From positions 1 to 13,554 of the forward strand of contig JAUIEG010000017.1 of NCBI GenBank assembly GCA_030428745.1: DNA of 13,554 nt, read 5' to 3'. A program made the position numbers and the translations under genes. Source of the DNA: Alphaproteobacteria bacterium (lineage in GTDB: Bacteria; Pseudomonadota; Alphaproteobacteria; Caulobacterales; Parvularculaceae). Under the pieces are notes generated by a model. That model had not been told where the DNA came from. It searched no databases and saw only the letters and a program-made list of their open reading frames with translations. Of the stretch, positions 12,847 to 13,554 are shown piece after piece; positions within the stretch are counted from its first letter, which is position 1, and the number at the start of each line of letters is the position of its first letter.

Positions 12847-13554
12847 TCGAATGGGTTTTAGAACATGGCAAAATCGGTGAGACGAAGGCTGACAAGTTGA
12901 CCATGGCGACAGTCATGCAGCGCTATTATCTGCAGCGCGGAAAATACCTCGAGCCCGCGAGCCGCAATACGCAACGCCGCGGCCTTGAGATCATGACCGA
13001 AAACACCGCAGATGAGTCCGGCGCGTCGATTTCGGTGAAAGCGTTCAACATCGCGAAGCAACATGAGATCGTCCGCAAGTTGAAAGATGAGGGCTATTCG
13101 GACGGTTACATTAAAAGGGTCTTTGGGACCGCACGGGCTGCGCTCAATTGGGCCTATAAAAACGAGGAAATCGACACAATTCCGCCGCCGATTGCGCTGC
13201 CGGACAGCCAGGCTCGCGAGTTTGTGGCGACGCCGGCGCAACTGGCTGCGCTATGGGATGAATTCGAGCATGACTATGTGCGCATGTTCTTCATTCTGGC
13301 GATTTCGACTTGCGCCCGTAAGGCCGCGATCTTCGATCTCACAAAATTTCAGTGCGATTTCGAGCACAATCTGATTGATCTTAATCCTCCGGGTAGGGAG
13401 CAAAACAAAAAGCGCCGGGCACGCGTGCCGATGACGAAGTTGGCGCGAAAGTGGATTGAAACGGTCGACGCCGGGCCTCTAGTGAACATCAATGGGCGCC
13501 GCATCAAATCAAACATTGATACGAGCTGGGATAAGGCGCGCGATGCAGCGGAGC
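12687..13554 (+). CDS. int: Tyrosine-family site-specific integrase, C-terminal part outside the window
   Basis: I translated this frame by hand because it has no stop before the window end; 289 codons are visible. Residues 1-60 look like an arm-site binding domain (YGGYFLKRRPNSRNWCRAWFDP, SSLGVSDFQEAKDALIEW). Residues about 72-170 form the helical core-binding domain (MATVMQRYYLQRG, GYIKRVFGTARAALNWAYKNEEI). The catalytic domain starts near 180. It shows the first catalytic arginine R211 in STCARKAAIFDL and a basic strand NKKRRARVPMT (240-250) for the catalytic lysine. The HxxR and Tyr motifs lie beyond the edge. GGAG at 12675-12678, eight bases before ATG 12687, supports the start inside the HTH gene. 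It would integrate the element in tRNA-Val. Confidence 0.9.
   Translation, partial: MSGDKDRFEYGGYFLKRRPNSRNWCRAWFDPATRQTRLSSLGVSDFQEAKDALIEWVLEHGKIGETKADKLTMATVMQRYYLQRGKYLEPASRNTQRRGLEIMTENTADESGASISVKAFNIAKQHEIVRKLKDEGYSDGYIKRVFGTARAALNWAYKNEEIDTIPPPIALPDSQAREFVATPAQLAALWDEFEHDYVRMFFILAISTCARKAAIFDLTKFQCDFEHNLIDLNPPGREQNKKRRARVPMTKLARKWIETVDAGPLVNINGRRIKSNIDTSWDKARDAAE

Noticed and set aside
1..13554. Insertion sequences or transposon ends
   Set aside because: No transposase frame and no terminal inverted repeats with target duplication were seen; the only recombinase is the tyrosine integrase.

Overview
This looks like a piece of a moderately GC-rich alphaproteobacterial chromosome (inferred from codon use and protein flavour, not proven) carrying one end of a chromosomal gene block and then most of a small integrated, phage-derived element.

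Positions 1-3269 are ordinary chromosome. They hold the 3' end of an assimilatory APS reductase gene (cysH) on the + strand. Convergent to it is a dTDP-rhamnose operon on the - strand, reading rfbB, rfbD, rfbA from right to left. An rfbC epimerase gene is not in the window.

The chromosome/element junction is a 48-base 3' fragment of a tRNA-Val(GAC) gene (3351-3398, - strand): anticodon loop, T arm, acceptor strand and CCA, with no 5' half. Everything to the right is on the + strand and reads as a satellite-like element. In order it holds: a hypothetical protein; a winged-helix-like protein whose gene contains iteron-like repeats and long hairpins; an HNH endonuclease; a two-TM hypothetical protein; small terminase; large terminase; a terminator; a non-coding region of about 670 bases with a strongly structured candidate RNA; a hypothetical cargo protein; a 92-residue protein; HK97-type major capsid protein; prohead protease; portal; a small HTH (excisionase/AlpA-like) protein; and a tyrosine integrase cut by the window end.

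The element encodes a packaging motor and a capsid shell, but no tail, baseplate, lysis or phage-repressor gene is visible, and the integrase follows directly after the portal. With an expected length of about 11 kb and tRNA integration, this fits a capsid-forming phage-inducible chromosomal island (cf-PICI-like satellite), which makes its own DNA-filled heads and borrows tails from a helper phage. A decayed prophage or GTA-like remnant is the alternative. The reading frames are intact and tightly coupled (ATGA/TGATG overlaps at several joints), which argues against decay.

The most novel-looking items are the structured RNA between terL and the capsid genes (about 7990-8254), the repeat/hairpin region inside the gene at 3858, and the two AT-richer unknown genes (5018, 8422), which sit where satellites carry accessory cargo.
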